DNA from: an uncultured Prevotella sp.
GTDB taxonomy: Bacteria > Bacteroidota > Bacteroidia > Bacteroidales > Bacteroidaceae
Assembly: GCA_900548745.1 (NCBI GenBank)
Contig: URLQ01000031.1
Coordinates: 1 to 22,697 of the forward strand
Direction: 5' to 3'
DNA: 22,697 nt
Part shown: one piece after another, positions 7,990-16,114 of the stretch
How positions within the stretch are numbered: position 1 is the first letter of the stretch
Layout: each line of letters starts with the position of its first letter
Position numbers and translations under genes: made by a program
Notes under the pieces: generated by a model
Databases searched by the model: none
What the model saw: the letters and a program-made list of their open reading frames with translations, nothing else
What the model was told of the DNA's origin: nothing

Positions 7990-8841
7990 ATGAAAGTATT
8001 TCATAAGATAGCAGATCTCCAGAATGAACTTTTTGCTGTTCGCAAGGATAACAAAACGGTAGGTCTCGTTCCCACAATGGGAGCTCTTCATGAGGGACAT
8101 GCCTCATTGGTGTCTCGCAGTGTAAAAGAAAATGATGTAACAGTGGTATCTGTTTTTGTCAATCCCACACAGTTTAATGATAAGACAGATTTGAATACAT
8201 ATCCACGTACGCTTGAAGCTGACTGCAAATTGCTTGAGAGTGTTGGTGCGGATTATGTGTTGGCTCCTTCGGTAGAAGAGATGTATCCGACACCGGACAA
8301 CAGACATTTTGAATTTCCGCCAGTGACAACAGTTATGGAAGGTGCCCACAGACCAGGTCATTTCAACGGCGTGTGTCAGGTAGTTAGCCGCTTGTTCTAT
8401 ATCGTTCGCCCGGACAAGGCTTATTTCGGAGAAAAGGATTGGCAGCAGATAGCTGTGATAAAGGCACTGGTAAGATATCTTGGTATAAAGGTGCAGATAG
8501 TAGAGTGTCCTATTGTCAGAGAGGCTGACGGGTTGGCGAAGTCTTCGCGTAACACTCTGCTTGCAGCAGACGAAAGGGCTATCGCACCGACAATCTACAA
8601 ATATCTGAAGGAAAGCCAAGAATATGCGCATTCTCATTCTCTGAAGGAAACCCATGATTGGGTGGTAGAGCAGATAAATGCCGTTGACGGACTTGAAGTG
8701 GAGTATTTCTCCATCGTTGACGGAGACACTTTGCTGGATGTTGAAAACTGGGAAGATTCAAAGAATATTGTAGGTTGCATCACAGTATACTGTGGAAAGA
8801 AACCAATCAGACTGATAGATCATATCAAATATAATTCATAA
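7990..8841 (+). CDS. panC: pantothenate synthetase
   Basis: PanC joins pantoate and beta-alanine with ATP to make pantothenate in the cytoplasm. The 283-residue protein shows the nucleotidyltransferase signature VPTMGALHEGH (27-37, with His34 and His37), VNPTQF (58-63), GHFNGV (123-128), FGEKDWQQ (146-153) and READGLAKSSRN (177-188). These are the standard binding and catalytic motifs, and the length is normal. I chose ATG 7990 because the alternative upstream start at 7888 lies before the -7 promoter element and would add a Cys- and Phe-rich segment with no family counterpart. panD follows after 16 bases and supplies the beta-alanine substrate, so the two form an operon. Confidence 0.96.
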   Translation: MKVFHKIADLQNELFAVRKDNKTVGLVPTMGALHEGHASLVSRSVKENDVTVVSVFVNPTQFNDKTDLNTYPRTLEADCKLLESVGADYVLAPSVEEMYPTPDNRHFEFPPVTTVMEGAHRPGHFNGVCQVVSRLFYIVRPDKAYFGEKDWQQIAVIKALVRYLGIKVQIVECPIVREADGLAKSSRNTLLAADERAIAPTIYKYLKESQEYAHSHSLKETHDWVVEQINAVDGLEVEYFSIVDGDTLLDVENWEDSKNIVGCITVYCGKKPIRLIDHIKYNS

Positions 8842-8857
8842 AAAGAAGAATAGGAAA

Positions 8858-9205
8858 ATGTTGATTGAGGTATTGAAGAGTAAGCTACATTGCGTAAAGG
8901 TGACAGAAGCAAATCTTAACTATATGGGTAGCATAACCATTGATGAAGATTTGATGGATGCGGCAAATCTTATAGCTGGAGAAAAGGTTCAGATCGTAGA
9001 CAATAACAATGGTGAACGTTTTGAAACTTATATTATCAAAGGTGAGCGCGGTAGCGGATGTATCTGTCTGAATGGTGCGGCTGCCCGCAAATGTCTTGTT
9101 GGTGATACTGTGATAATCATCGCTTATGCTCTGATGGATTTCGAGGAAGCAAAGACATTCAAGCCTGTTGTCGTCTTTCCTGTTGACAACAAGGTATCTA
9201 AATAA
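8858..9205 (+). CDS. panD: aspartate 1-decarboxylase (pyruvoyl-dependent)
   Basis: PanD converts L-aspartate to beta-alanine for PanC. The 115-residue proenzyme has the self-cleavage site Gly24-Ser25 in the context YMGSITID; Ser25 becomes the pyruvoyl group. Arg54 and Tyr58 (ERFETY) match the active-site residues of the E. coli enzyme at the same numbering, and the GAAARK segment near 73-78 corresponds to the conserved NGAAA loop. No second protein resembling a PanZ maturation factor is evident next to it. It is the last gene of the panCD unit, with a terminator 24 bases later. Confidence 0.96.
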   Translation: MLIEVLKSKLHCVKVTEANLNYMGSITIDEDLMDAANLIAGEKVQIVDNNNGERFETYIIKGERGSGCICLNGAAARKCLVGDTVIIIAYALMDFEEAKTFKPVVVFPVDNKVSK

Positions 9206-9229
9206 AAGACAATTTGGAAATAGATAGAG

Positions 9230-9260
9230 AGCCGGATGGGGATTTGCCATCCGGCTTTTT
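9230..9260 (+). terminator. rho-independent terminator of panCD
   Basis: The ten-pair perfect stem AGCCGGATGG (230-239 of this kilobase) and CCATCCGGCT (247-256) has a 7-base loop and is followed by TTTT on the plus strand. The minus-strand side has no T tract. It lies in the gap between the convergent panD and hemW stops. Confidence 0.9.
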
Positions 9261-9265
9261 AAGCT

Positions 9266-10396
9266 TTATACGTGCATAAGATCCGACATTATACCATCGC
9301 TTAAGAACAGGCCTTTCCTTGTAAGATGGATTCTCCTGCCGTCATCGGAAAGCGTAAGAAGCTTGTTCTTGATATGCGGTTCCGACTCTTTGCGAAGATA
9401 TTCATAATACTCAATGCTGAAATTCTCTTTTATATAGTTTATGTCAATGCCTTCGCAAGTTCTGAGACTTGTCATGATATAGTCGTCAAATTTCGAATCA
9501 GTTGAAAGGACCTCATCTTCATAAGGTACAATGCCGTGTTCTATGGAGCGGATATATTCTTTCAGATTACTGATGTTCCATTGTCTTGATTCCTGGTTGT
9601 AAGAATGTGCGGCGGCTCCAACTCCCAGGTAGGGGATGTTGTGCCAATAACTGCTGTTGTGTCTTGAACGGAAACCGGGTTTCGCAAAATTGCTTATCTC
9701 GTAATGCTTATATCCGGCATCGTTAAGTTTATCTATCAGCAGGTTGTACATCTCCAGATATGTATCGTCGCTACACTCTTTTATTGTTCCTTTGTCGAGC
9801 ATCTTGTACAGCGCCGTTCCTTCTTCATACATCAGACTATAGGCTGAGATATGCTCTACGTTTAGTTTAATTGCCTTTTCTATGTCATTGTTCCATTGTG
9901 ATATAGTCTCGTTTGGAAAACCAAACATCAGGTCTATGCTGATGTTCTTTATGCCGGCTTCTCTTAGATTTTCTATTGCACTTCTGATCTGTTCGCTCTT
10001 GTGCCTTCTTCTCGCAAATGCAAGTATGTCGTCAGAAAAGGACTGTACTCCCATGCTTACCCTGTTCACATTCTGTCCTGCCAATCGTTTGGCAAAACCA
10101 GGTGTAACATCGTCCGGATTGCATTCCATAGTGATTTCACATCCATCCTCCACCTTATTATATATATATATAGCGTTTAATATCCTTGCTGTTTCGTCAA
10201 GGGAGAGAAGAGAAGGCGTTCCGCCACCAAAGTATATGGTGGAAACAGATTCGTGTAAGTATTCTTTCCTTAATTCAAGTTCCTTGCAAATGGCATTTGT
10301 ATATTCTTCGATGAGCTCAGTTGCCGTTGTTGAATAGAAGCCGCAATATATGCATCTGCTTTTGCAGAAAGGTATGTGAATGTATAATCCTGCCAT
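9266..10396 (-). CDS. hemW: radical SAM family heme chaperone HemW
   Basis: HemW-type proteins resemble the oxygen-independent coproporphyrinogen III oxidase HemN but are thought to insert heme into target proteins. The 376-residue protein opens with YIHIPFCKSRCIYCGFYS, placing the iron-sulfur cysteines at 11, 15 and 18 in a CxxxCxxC pattern. It then has YFGGGTPSLL (55-64, SAM binding), ITMECNPDD, NRVSMGVQSF and ISIDLMFGFPNET, all typical of the HemN/HemW family. The length fits HemW better than HemN (about 450), and it lacks the N-terminal extension of true HemN. Many databases call it coproporphyrinogen III oxidase. It is divergent from fusA2 and has its own -7 element. Confidence 0.92.
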   Translation of the reverse strand: MAGLYIHIPFCKSRCIYCGFYSTTATELIEEYTNAICKELELRKEYLHESVSTIYFGGGTPSLLSLDETARILNAIYIYNKVEDGCEITMECNPDDVTPGFAKRLAGQNVNRVSMGVQSFSDDILAFARRRHKSEQIRSAIENLREAGIKNISIDLMFGFPNETISQWNNDIEKAIKLNVEHISAYSLMYEEGTALYKMLDKGTIKECSDDTYLEMYNLLIDKLNDAGYKHYEISNFAKPGFRSRHNSSYWHNIPYLGVGAAAHSYNQESRQWNISNLKEYIRSIEHGIVPYEDEVLSTDSKFDDYIMTSLRTCEGIDINYIKENFSIEYYEYLRKESEPHIKNKLLTLSDDGRRIHLTRKGLFLSDGIMSDLMHV

Positions 10397-10416
10397 GATT
10401 TTGTCGTATTTTAATG

Positions 10417-10424
10417 CAAAAGTA
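10417..10424 (-). promoter_or_regulatory. -7 promoter element of hemW
   Basis: TACTTTTG on the minus strand, followed by CA, matches TAnnTTTG and lies 20 bases before the hemW ATG. No clear TTTG is visible at -33. Confidence 0.6.
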
Positions 10425-10464
10425 CTAATATGTTTTAAAAAATGAATTAAAAACGTCAGTTTTT

Positions 10465-10495
10465 TTTGTGAAATGAAGAAAAAATAATAACTTAG
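10465..10495 (+). promoter_or_regulatory. promoter of fusA2
   Basis: TTTG at 10465-10468 is followed by exactly 19 bases and then TAACTTAG at 10488-10495, one mismatch from TAnnTTTG. Spacing and orientation fit the Bacteroidetes housekeeping promoter. The predicted leader is about 70 bases. An inverted repeat overlaps the -7 box (next entry). Confidence 0.65.
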
Positions 10496-10518
10496 ATGCC
10501 GTTAAAAATAATCTAAGT
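10490..10518. promoter_or_regulatory. inverted repeat overlapping the fusA2 promoter and start site
   Basis: ACTTAGAT at 10490-10497 and ATCTAAGT at 10511-10518 form a perfect 8-base inverted repeat with a 13-base spacer. The left arm shares bases with the -7 element, and the spacer covers the predicted transcription start. It could be an operator or a leader hairpin; no known binding site is recognised. Confidence 0.5.
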
Positions 10519-10571
10519 CGGATAAGAGAATAAAATTCTTCGAAACGACATAAACCTAAATCTATTATAAC

Positions 10572-12731
10572 ATGAGAGTTTACCAGACTAATGAAATCAA
10601 AAACATTGCCTTGCTTGGCAGTGCGGGTTCCGGCAAGACAACTCTTGCCGAAGCGATGTTGTTTGAAAGTGGTGTAATCAAGCGTCGTGGTACGATTGAA
10701 GCAAAGAACACCGTTAGTGACTATTTCCCAGTTGAGCAGGAATATGGCTACTCAGTATTCTCAACTGTTTTTAACGTCGAGTGGAATAATAAGAAACTTA
10801 ATATTATAGATTGCCCGGGATCTGACGATTTCGTGGGCGGAGCTATTACTGCACTCAATGTTACAGACCAGGCTTTGGTACTCATTAACGGACAGTATGG
10901 TCCGGAAGTAGGTACCCAGAACCTGTTCAGATATACAGAGAAACTCAAGAAGCCTGTTATCTTCCTGATAAATCAGCTTGACAGTGAAAAATGTGACTTT
11001 GATTCCATCATTGCATCTATGGATGACATATATGGGGCTAAGTGTGTTCAGATACAGTATCCGTTGCAGACAGGACCGGAATTCCATTCCTTGATTGATG
11101 TCTTGTTGATGAAGAAATATTCATGGAAGCCTGAAGGTGGAGCTCCTATTATTGAGGATATACCGGCAGAAGAGATGGATAAGGCTTTGGAACTGCATAA
11201 GGCTCTTGTGGAAGCAGCCGCAGAAAACGATGAGACCCTGATGGAGAAATTCTTTGAGGAGGAAGCTCTTACAGAGGATGAGTTGCGCGAAGGTATCCGT
11301 AAGGGACTTATCACACGTTCTATCTTCCCTGTATTCTGCGTTTGTGCAGGAAAGAGTATGGGAGTAAGACGCTTGATGGAGTTTCTGGGTAATGTTGTTC
11401 CTTTTGTAGATGAAATGCCTAAGGTACACAATACAAGAGGTGAGGAAATTCCTGCGGAGTCAGATAAGCCTACATCTTTGTATTTCTTCAAGACTGGTGT
11501 TGAACCTCATATCGGTGATGTCTCATATTTCAAGGTGATGAGCGGAAGTGTGAAGGCAGGTGATGATTTGGCAAATGCTGACCGCGGCTCAAAGGAACGC
11601 ATCGCAAACCTTTATGTCTGTGCAGGAGCAAACCGTCAGCCTATTGAACAACTTATGGCTGGTGATATTGGCTGTACTGTTAAGTTGAAAGATGTCAAGA
11701 CTGGTAATACTCTCAACGGAAAGGGTGCAGAAAACAAGTTTGACTTTATCAAATATCCTAACTCAAAATATTCTCGTGCGATAAAGGCAAAGAATGAGGC
11801 TGATACAGAAAAGCTGATGGCGGCGTTGATAAAGATGCGCCAGGAAGATCCTACATGGGTCGTTGAGCAGAGTAAAGAGCTCAGACAGACTATCGTCCAT
11901 GGACAGGGTGAGTTCCATCTGCGTACACTTAAATGGAGACTTGAAAACAACGAGAAGCTTCAGGTTGAATTTATTGAACCACGTATTCCGTATCGTGAAA
12001 CTATCACTAAGCTTGCACGTGCTGATTATCGTCATAAAAAACAGTCTGGCGGTGCCGGACAGTTCGGTGAGGTTCATCTCATTATCGAACCGTATGCTGA
12101 GGGTATGCCGGATCCTACATCTTACAAGATTAATGGTCAGGAGTTCAAGATGAACATCAAGAACAAGGAAGTCGTTGATCTGGAATGGGGCGGAAAGCTC
12201 GTGTTTATCAACTCTGTTGTTGGAGGTGCTATCGACCAGCGTTTTATGCCTGCAATATTGAAGGGTATAATGGAAAGAATGGAGCAGGGACCACTTACCG
12301 GTAGCTATGCAAGAGATGTTCGCGTAATAGTATACGATGGTAAGATGCACCCGGTAGACAGCAATGAGCTTTCGTTCATGCTTGCTGCACGTGCTGCCTT
12401 CTCTGAGGCATTCAGGAATGCCGGTCCGAAGATTCTTGAACCTATCTATGACCTTGAGGTGTTTGTGCCTTCTGACTATATGGGTGATGTTATGAGTGAT
12501 CTTCAGGGACGACGTGCTCTTATCATGGGTATGGATTCAGAGGCAGGATACCAGAAACTGCAGGCAAAGATTCCTCTTAAGGAATTGTCGAACTACAGCA
12601 TCTCTCTGAGTTCAATTACTGGTGGTCGTGCTTCTTTCACAACGAAGTTTGCAAGCTACGAGCTTGTTCCAAACGATATCCAGCAGACTCTTATAAAGGA
12701 GCATGAAGCAGAGATGGAAGGAAAAGAATAA
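10572..12731 (+). CDS. fusA2: elongation factor G paralog EF-G2
   Basis: The 719-residue protein has full EF-G architecture: G domain (about 1-280), domain II (about 290-390), domain III, domain IV with SGGAGQFGEVHL near 491, and a C-terminal domain V. The P-loop GSAGSGKT (16-23) is intact. Switch II reads DCPGSDDF (80-87) where active EF-G has DTPGHVDF, so Ser84 stands in place of the catalytic His. The switch I region (EQEYGYSVFST, 55-65) lacks the usual ERGITI core, and NKxD is NQLD (134-137). From established work on Bacteroides, a paralog called EF-G2 (fusA2) supports translation without GTPase activity and is needed for gut fitness; this protein matches it in length and motif pattern. 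The ordinary fusA must lie elsewhere. It stands alone, divergent from hemW. Confidence 0.92.
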   Translation: MRVYQTNEIKNIALLGSAGSGKTTLAEAMLFESGVIKRRGTIEAKNTVSDYFPVEQEYGYSVFSTVFNVEWNNKKLNIIDCPGSDDFVGGAITALNVTDQALVLINGQYGPEVGTQNLFRYTEKLKKPVIFLINQLDSEKCDFDSIIASMDDIYGAKCVQIQYPLQTGPEFHSLIDVLLMKKYSWKPEGGAPIIEDIPAEEMDKALELHKALVEAAAENDETLMEKFFEEEALTEDELREGIRKGLITRSIFPVFCVCAGKSMGVRRLMEFLGNVVPFVDEMPKVHNTRGEEIPAESDKPTSLYFFKTGVEPHIGDVSYFKVMSGSVKAGDDLANADRGSKERIANLYVCAGANRQPIEQLMAGDIGCTVKLKDVKTGNTLNGKGAENKFDFIKYPNSKYSRAIKAKNEADTEKLMAALIKMRQEDPTWVVEQSKELRQTIVHGQGEFHLRTLKWRLENNEKLQVEFIEPRIPYRETITKLARADYRHKKQSGGAGQFGEVHLIIEPYAEGMPDPTSYKINGQEFKMNIKNKEVVDLEWGGKLVFINSVVGGAIDQRFMPAILKGIMERMEQGPLTGSYARDVRVIVYDGKMHPVDSNELSFMLAARAAFSEAFRNAGPKILEPIYDLEVFVPSDYMGDVMSDLQGRRALIMGMDSEAGYQKLQAKIPLKELSNYSISLSSITGGRASFTTKFASYELVPNDIQQTLIKEHEAEMEGKE

Positions 12732-12756
12732 AAGTTTTTCATATCGTTATATAAAT

Positions 12757-12796
12757 AAGAAAGGTGACTCTTGGAATAACAGGGTCACCTTTCTTT
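12757..12796. terminator. bidirectional terminator between fusA2 and the rsmG operon end
   Basis: The arms at 12757-12770 and 12782-12795 form a 14-pair stem (one G-T pair) with an 11-base loop. A-rich and T-rich flanks occur on both sides, so it can serve fusA2 on the plus strand and the convergent minus-strand operon. It lies between the two stop codons. Confidence 0.85.
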
Positions 12797-12814
12797 AATA
12801 TGTGTAATTTGTTT

Positions 12815-13300
12815 TTATAATCCTTTCTTACGAAGTTCTGTCCTTGCCTGTTCTATAGCTTTTATCCAGTTGGTGTCAAGAGAGAATTTTGTTATGTACC
12901 CTTCGTTTCTTATGTAGCTTTCAACGAGTTCCAGGTCCATATCGTTGAACCACGGGTTCTGGACAGATGCTGTTTTGAAAATGTCAAGGACAACATCTTT
13001 GTTCTTCTTGGTCTTTGCTTCGCCAAGTTTCTTCATATAAAGATTGATGAAGTCGTACATGGCGTATGCCTGGCGGTCAATGGCGTTCACTGTAGTATCT
13101 GGCATGAGTTCGCGAGTTTTCATTACCATGTATTTCAGTTCATCAACCTTGAAAGTCGCAATCTTTCGTGTTTCAATGTCTTTTGTCTTGTCGTTTGCTG
13201 TTTTCTCTGAGATGTTGAGTATCTCCTTGTATACCTCTTGTGCATTGGTGTTTAACACGCAAGTTGCAGCGAATGATAAGACTAATAAAAATTTCTTCAT
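12815..13300 (-). CDS. small secreted protein of unknown function
   Basis: I do not recognise a named family. The 161-residue protein has a clear signal peptide: MKK, hydrophobic core FLLVLSFAATCVL, and a likely cleavage site after NTNA (residue 20). Cys14 lacks a good lipobox, so it is more likely soluble and periplasmic. The mature part is mostly helical and charged (for example SEKTANDKTKDIETRK at about 31-46 and a Lys-rich stretch near 95-105), with a WF pair near 117 and a second Trp in the C-terminal helix. It is the last gene of the rsmG operon, 13 bases after the ModF-like gene, and ends at a shared terminator. Expression with cytoplasmic DNA and RNA enzymes does not itself indicate a role. 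Confidence 0.8.
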   Translation of the reverse strand: MKKFLLVLSFAATCVLNTNAQEVYKEILNISEKTANDKTKDIETRKIATFKVDELKYMVMKTRELMPDTTVNAIDRQAYAMYDFINLYMKKLGEAKTKKNKDVVLDIFKTASVQNPWFNDMDLELVESYIRNEGYITKFSLDTNWIKAIEQARTELRKKGL

Positions 13301-13313
13301 ATTGTTCTTTTAA

Positions 13314-14819
13314 TTATTGGTTCCTTTTTAGTTCTATTTCTTTGTTTATACATGTAGGATATTCTTCCTTGTAATGACTGACCATTATTATCGCTTTGTC
13401 TTTTCTTTTGGCAAAAGCGTTTATTATGCATCTTACTTTGTTCCGGTTTCTGTTGTCGAGTCCGTGGAAGGGTTCATCAAGAATCAGCAGTTGTGGGTCT
13501 TTCACGAATGCTCTTGCCAGCAATACAATTCTTTGTTCTCCGCTTGAAAGGGACAAGAAGTTTCTGTTAGCCAGATTGTCTATACCGAAAATCCTAAGCC
13601 ATATCTCGCATTTCTTGTATTCCTCATCAGTCGGTTTTGCATATAATCCTACAGAATCCTTCATGCCGCTTGCCACAATCCTTATTGCAGGGATGTTGTG
13701 CTTGTATGCTCTGTGCATTTCGGGTGATACATAGCCTATGCGCTTTTTTATTTCCCAAATACTTTCGCCCGTTCCGCGTTTCTTTCCAAAGAGTTGTATA
13801 TCGCAGGCATAACTCTGTGGATTGTCGGCGCAGACCAGACTTAGAAGAGTGGACTTACCTGCACCGTTGGGTCCGTTTAGTGCCCATCTTTCACCGTTTC
13901 TGACGGTCCAGTTGAGGTTTTGTAGTATTGTACGTGAACCGTAGCGTATAGATACATTATTAAACTTGATGACCTCCTTGCTGGAATTCTCTGCAGATTG
14001 AATCTGAGAGAATGGAATGGCTGCAACTTCTTTTTCTATTGTTTCTCTTTCCTTCTCTGTTATATTGTCATTGTCGGAGCGTCTGGAAGTGAGTTCCGTG
14101 TATTCTTTTATCGGAATTTTGTTTAGAACTCTCCTGTCTTTCACCTCTACTATATGTGTTATGAAGTCAGGGATGTCGTCAACCTTCGCAAGTACAAGTA
14201 TAATCTGTATTCTGAATTCTTCAGAGAGTTTTGCCAAGAGCTCTTTTAGCATATCCCTTGTGCCGGCATCAAGTCCTATGAAGGGATTGTCGAGAATGAG
14301 TACTCTCGGCTTCGACAACAGGTTCTTTACAAGATGTAGCTTTCTTAATTCTCCACTTGACAGTGATATTATATATTTGTCGAGCATTGGGGTGATGGCG
14401 AAAGCATCGTATAGTCTTTTCTGCAGAACTTTGTGATCTTCGGAATCTTCTCCAATAAGGGCATAAGCTTTGTCAAGGATGTCTCTTGCAGTCGGTGTCT
14501 CTTTGTCTATGTCGTGCATGTTCCATCTTTGCTGCAGATAGTAGTGTTCGCCGTTGCTTCCGTATGCATCCTCGAATGAGATATATCTTATATTGTCTGA
14601 TACGTATTGGCTTGTGTTAGGTGCAAAGTCGTATTCCGGTTGCGTCAGCCTTAGTGGGTGTGCTCCGGTTATGATATTTACCAGCATAGTCTTCCCGGAA
14701 GCATTATTACCGACAATGGCAATGTGCTCATTTTCAAGAAGTGAGAAGTTGACGGGTTCAGCCATGTTCCATTCCGGCATCCTCGTTGTTCCGTTGCTGA
14801 TATTTATTATTGTTTGCAT
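13314..14819 (-). CDS. ModF-like protein with two ABC ATPase domains
   Basis: The 501-residue soluble protein has two ABC ATPase domains and no membrane segment. Domain 1 has Walker A GNNASGKT (37-44), signature LSSGE (153-157) and Walker B LILDNPF, where Asn178 replaces the usual catalytic Glu; its H-loop region reads VLAKVDDIPDF without His. Domain 2 has GPNGAGKS (316-323), LSSGEQ (424-429), LILDEPF (445-451) and VSHY with His482. The segment GESIWEIKKRIGYVSPEMH (351-369) closely resembles E. coli ModF (PhrA), whose first domain also lacks the H-loop His. ModF's role is poorly defined and no molybdate transporter is nearby. It lies 8 bases after ruvC. Confidence 0.85.
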   Translation of the reverse strand: MQTIINISNGTTRMPEWNMAEPVNFSLLENEHIAIVGNNASGKTMLVNIITGAHPLRLTQPEYDFAPNTSQYVSDNIRYISFEDAYGSNGEHYYLQQRWNMHDIDKETPTARDILDKAYALIGEDSEDHKVLQKRLYDAFAITPMLDKYIISLSSGELRKLHLVKNLLSKPRVLILDNPFIGLDAGTRDMLKELLAKLSEEFRIQIILVLAKVDDIPDFITHIVEVKDRRVLNKIPIKEYTELTSRRSDNDNITEKERETIEKEVAAIPFSQIQSAENSSKEVIKFNNVSIRYGSRTILQNLNWTVRNGERWALNGPNGAGKSTLLSLVCADNPQSYACDIQLFGKKRGTGESIWEIKKRIGYVSPEMHRAYKHNIPAIRIVASGMKDSVGLYAKPTDEEYKKCEIWLRIFGIDNLANRNFLSLSSGEQRIVLLARAFVKDPQLLILDEPFHGLDNRNRNKVRCIINAFAKRKDKAIIMVSHYKEEYPTCINKEIELKRNQ

Positions 14820-14827
14820 ATTCTTTG

Positions 14828-15412
14828 TTATTTGTGTTTAAGTGCGTTCAGTTGACTTGCTGAGATTCTGCTTCTGTTTTTGTTTATAAAGTCTTTCCAA
14901 TTGTGGTAGCCTGCAGAGATGTCAGGCTTGCCAGCTTGCATGAAATGACAATATGCAGCGGCAAGAGCATCTGTGGCATCCATAAATGGCACCTTGTCTT
15001 TATCGTTTATGTTCAGCAGTCTTGTAAGCATAGCCGCCACTTGTTCTTTCGAAGCCTGTCCCTGTCCGGTTATTGCCATTTTTATTTTCAGCGGAGCATA
15101 TTCGTGGATGGGTACATCGTGGTGTATTGCTGCGGCAATAGCCACTCCTTGTGCACGGCCGAGTTTCAGCATTGATTGCACGTTCTTTCCGAAGAACGGT
15201 GCTTCGATAGCCATTTCGTCAGGCAGGAATTCATCTATGATACCGGTAACGCGTTCAAAAATCTTTCCCAATCTTAGGTAAGGGTCGTGTTCCTTTCTCA
15301 TGTCTATCACTCCCATGGCAATCATAGATGCCTTGTTGCCGACAACCTTCAGCAGTCCATAGCCCATGACATTTGTTCCTGGGTCAATGCCTAATATTAT
15401 CTTTTCAGACAT
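14828..15412 (-). CDS. ruvC: Holliday junction resolvase RuvC
   Basis: RuvC cuts four-way DNA junctions made by recombination, working with RuvAB. The 194-residue protein keeps all four catalytic carboxylates: Asp10 in LGIDPGT, Glu70 in IEAPFFGKN, and Asp145 and Asp148 in MDATDALAAAYCH. The length is slightly above the usual 170-190 because of a short C-terminal tail. The ATG at 15412 lies 9 bases after the stop of the hydrolase gene, and the ModF-like gene follows after 8, so it is an internal operon gene. Confidence 0.96.
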   Translation of the reverse strand: MSEKIILGIDPGTNVMGYGLLKVVGNKASMIAMGVIDMRKEHDPYLRLGKIFERVTGIIDEFLPDEMAIEAPFFGKNVQSMLKLGRAQGVAIAAAIHHDVPIHEYAPLKIKMAITGQGQASKEQVAAMLTRLLNINDKDKVPFMDATDALAAAYCHFMQAGKPDISAGYHNWKDFINKNRSRISASQLNALKHK

Positions 15413-15421
15413 TGTCCTTTA

Positions 15422-16066
15422 TTATTTTATAAAATGATTATGTGTAGCCTCAAATCCGATAGTTGTCTTGTCGCCATGTCCTGGGAGAACCGTTGTGTCA
15501 GCAGGCAGGATTCCGACAATATGTTTCAGGCTTTCAATGATGTCCTTATAGCTGCCCAGTTGGAAATCCGTTCTTCCGATGCTCATTTTAAACAGCGTGT
15601 CTCCAGAGAATACAACATTCTCTTCCTTGCAGAATAGCATCACAGAGCCTGGGGTATGTCCTGGTGTAGGTATTACAGTCATGGAGTGGCTGCCGAATTC
15701 TATAATGTAGTTCTCGTCAAAGTATTTGCCGACAGCAGGAATAGGTACATTATATTCGAGTCCGATGAATGCCTTTGCCTGACTTGCGAGATTGTTCATT
15801 AGAATCTCGTCCTTTGATGATACCTCAGGCATAAGTTTGAAGTTGTCGGCTATGGTGTTGTTGCCGAAATTATGGTCAATATGTCCATGTGTACTTATCA
15901 GATGTACAGGGGTTAAGCCGTTGTCTTTTATGTAATTGACCACGGCACATCTTTCTTCTTCATAGAAAGCGCCGCAGTCTATGATGATACATTCTTTGGA
16001 TTCGTCGCTAACGATGTAACAGTTTTCCTGAAACATGTTACATTCAAATTTCTCAATGCTCAACAT
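15422..16066 (-). CDS. metallo-beta-lactamase-fold hydrolase (glyoxalase II-like)
   Basis: The 214-residue protein has the full metal-binding set of the fold: STHGHIDH with His60, His62, Asp64 and His65; TPGHTPGS with His137; SGDTLF with Asp156; and LPGHG with His197. These support a two-metal hydrolase. The general shape is that of the glyoxalase II-like group, which often acts on thioesters, but it lacks the C-terminal helical domain of true hydroxyacylglutathione hydrolase (about 250 residues), so the substrate is unknown. It lies 48 bases after rsmG and 9 bases before ruvC in the same operon. Confidence 0.9.
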   Translation of the reverse strand: MLSIEKFECNMFQENCYIVSDESKECIIIDCGAFYEEERCAVVNYIKDNGLTPVHLISTHGHIDHNFGNNTIADNFKLMPEVSSKDEILMNNLASQAKAFIGLEYNVPIPAVGKYFDENYIIEFGSHSMTVIPTPGHTPGSVMLFCKEENVVFSGDTLFKMSIGRTDFQLGSYKDIIESLKHIVGILPADTTVLPGHGDKTTIGFEATHNHFIK

Positions 16067-16114
16067 TATAGTTCGCCTTTTTGTTCTTCTGTATAAAATG
16101 AAAAGATCTACTTG

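Noticed and set aside
8104..8655. 183-codon minus-strand frame
   Set aside because: It is antisense to panC, whose catalytic motifs are continuous.
9266..10396. True coproporphyrinogen III oxidase HemN
   Set aside because: Too short and lacking the N-terminal extension of HemN; the pattern fits HemW.
11763..12350. 195-codon minus-strand frame
   Set aside because: It is antisense to fusA2, and its translation shows no family features.
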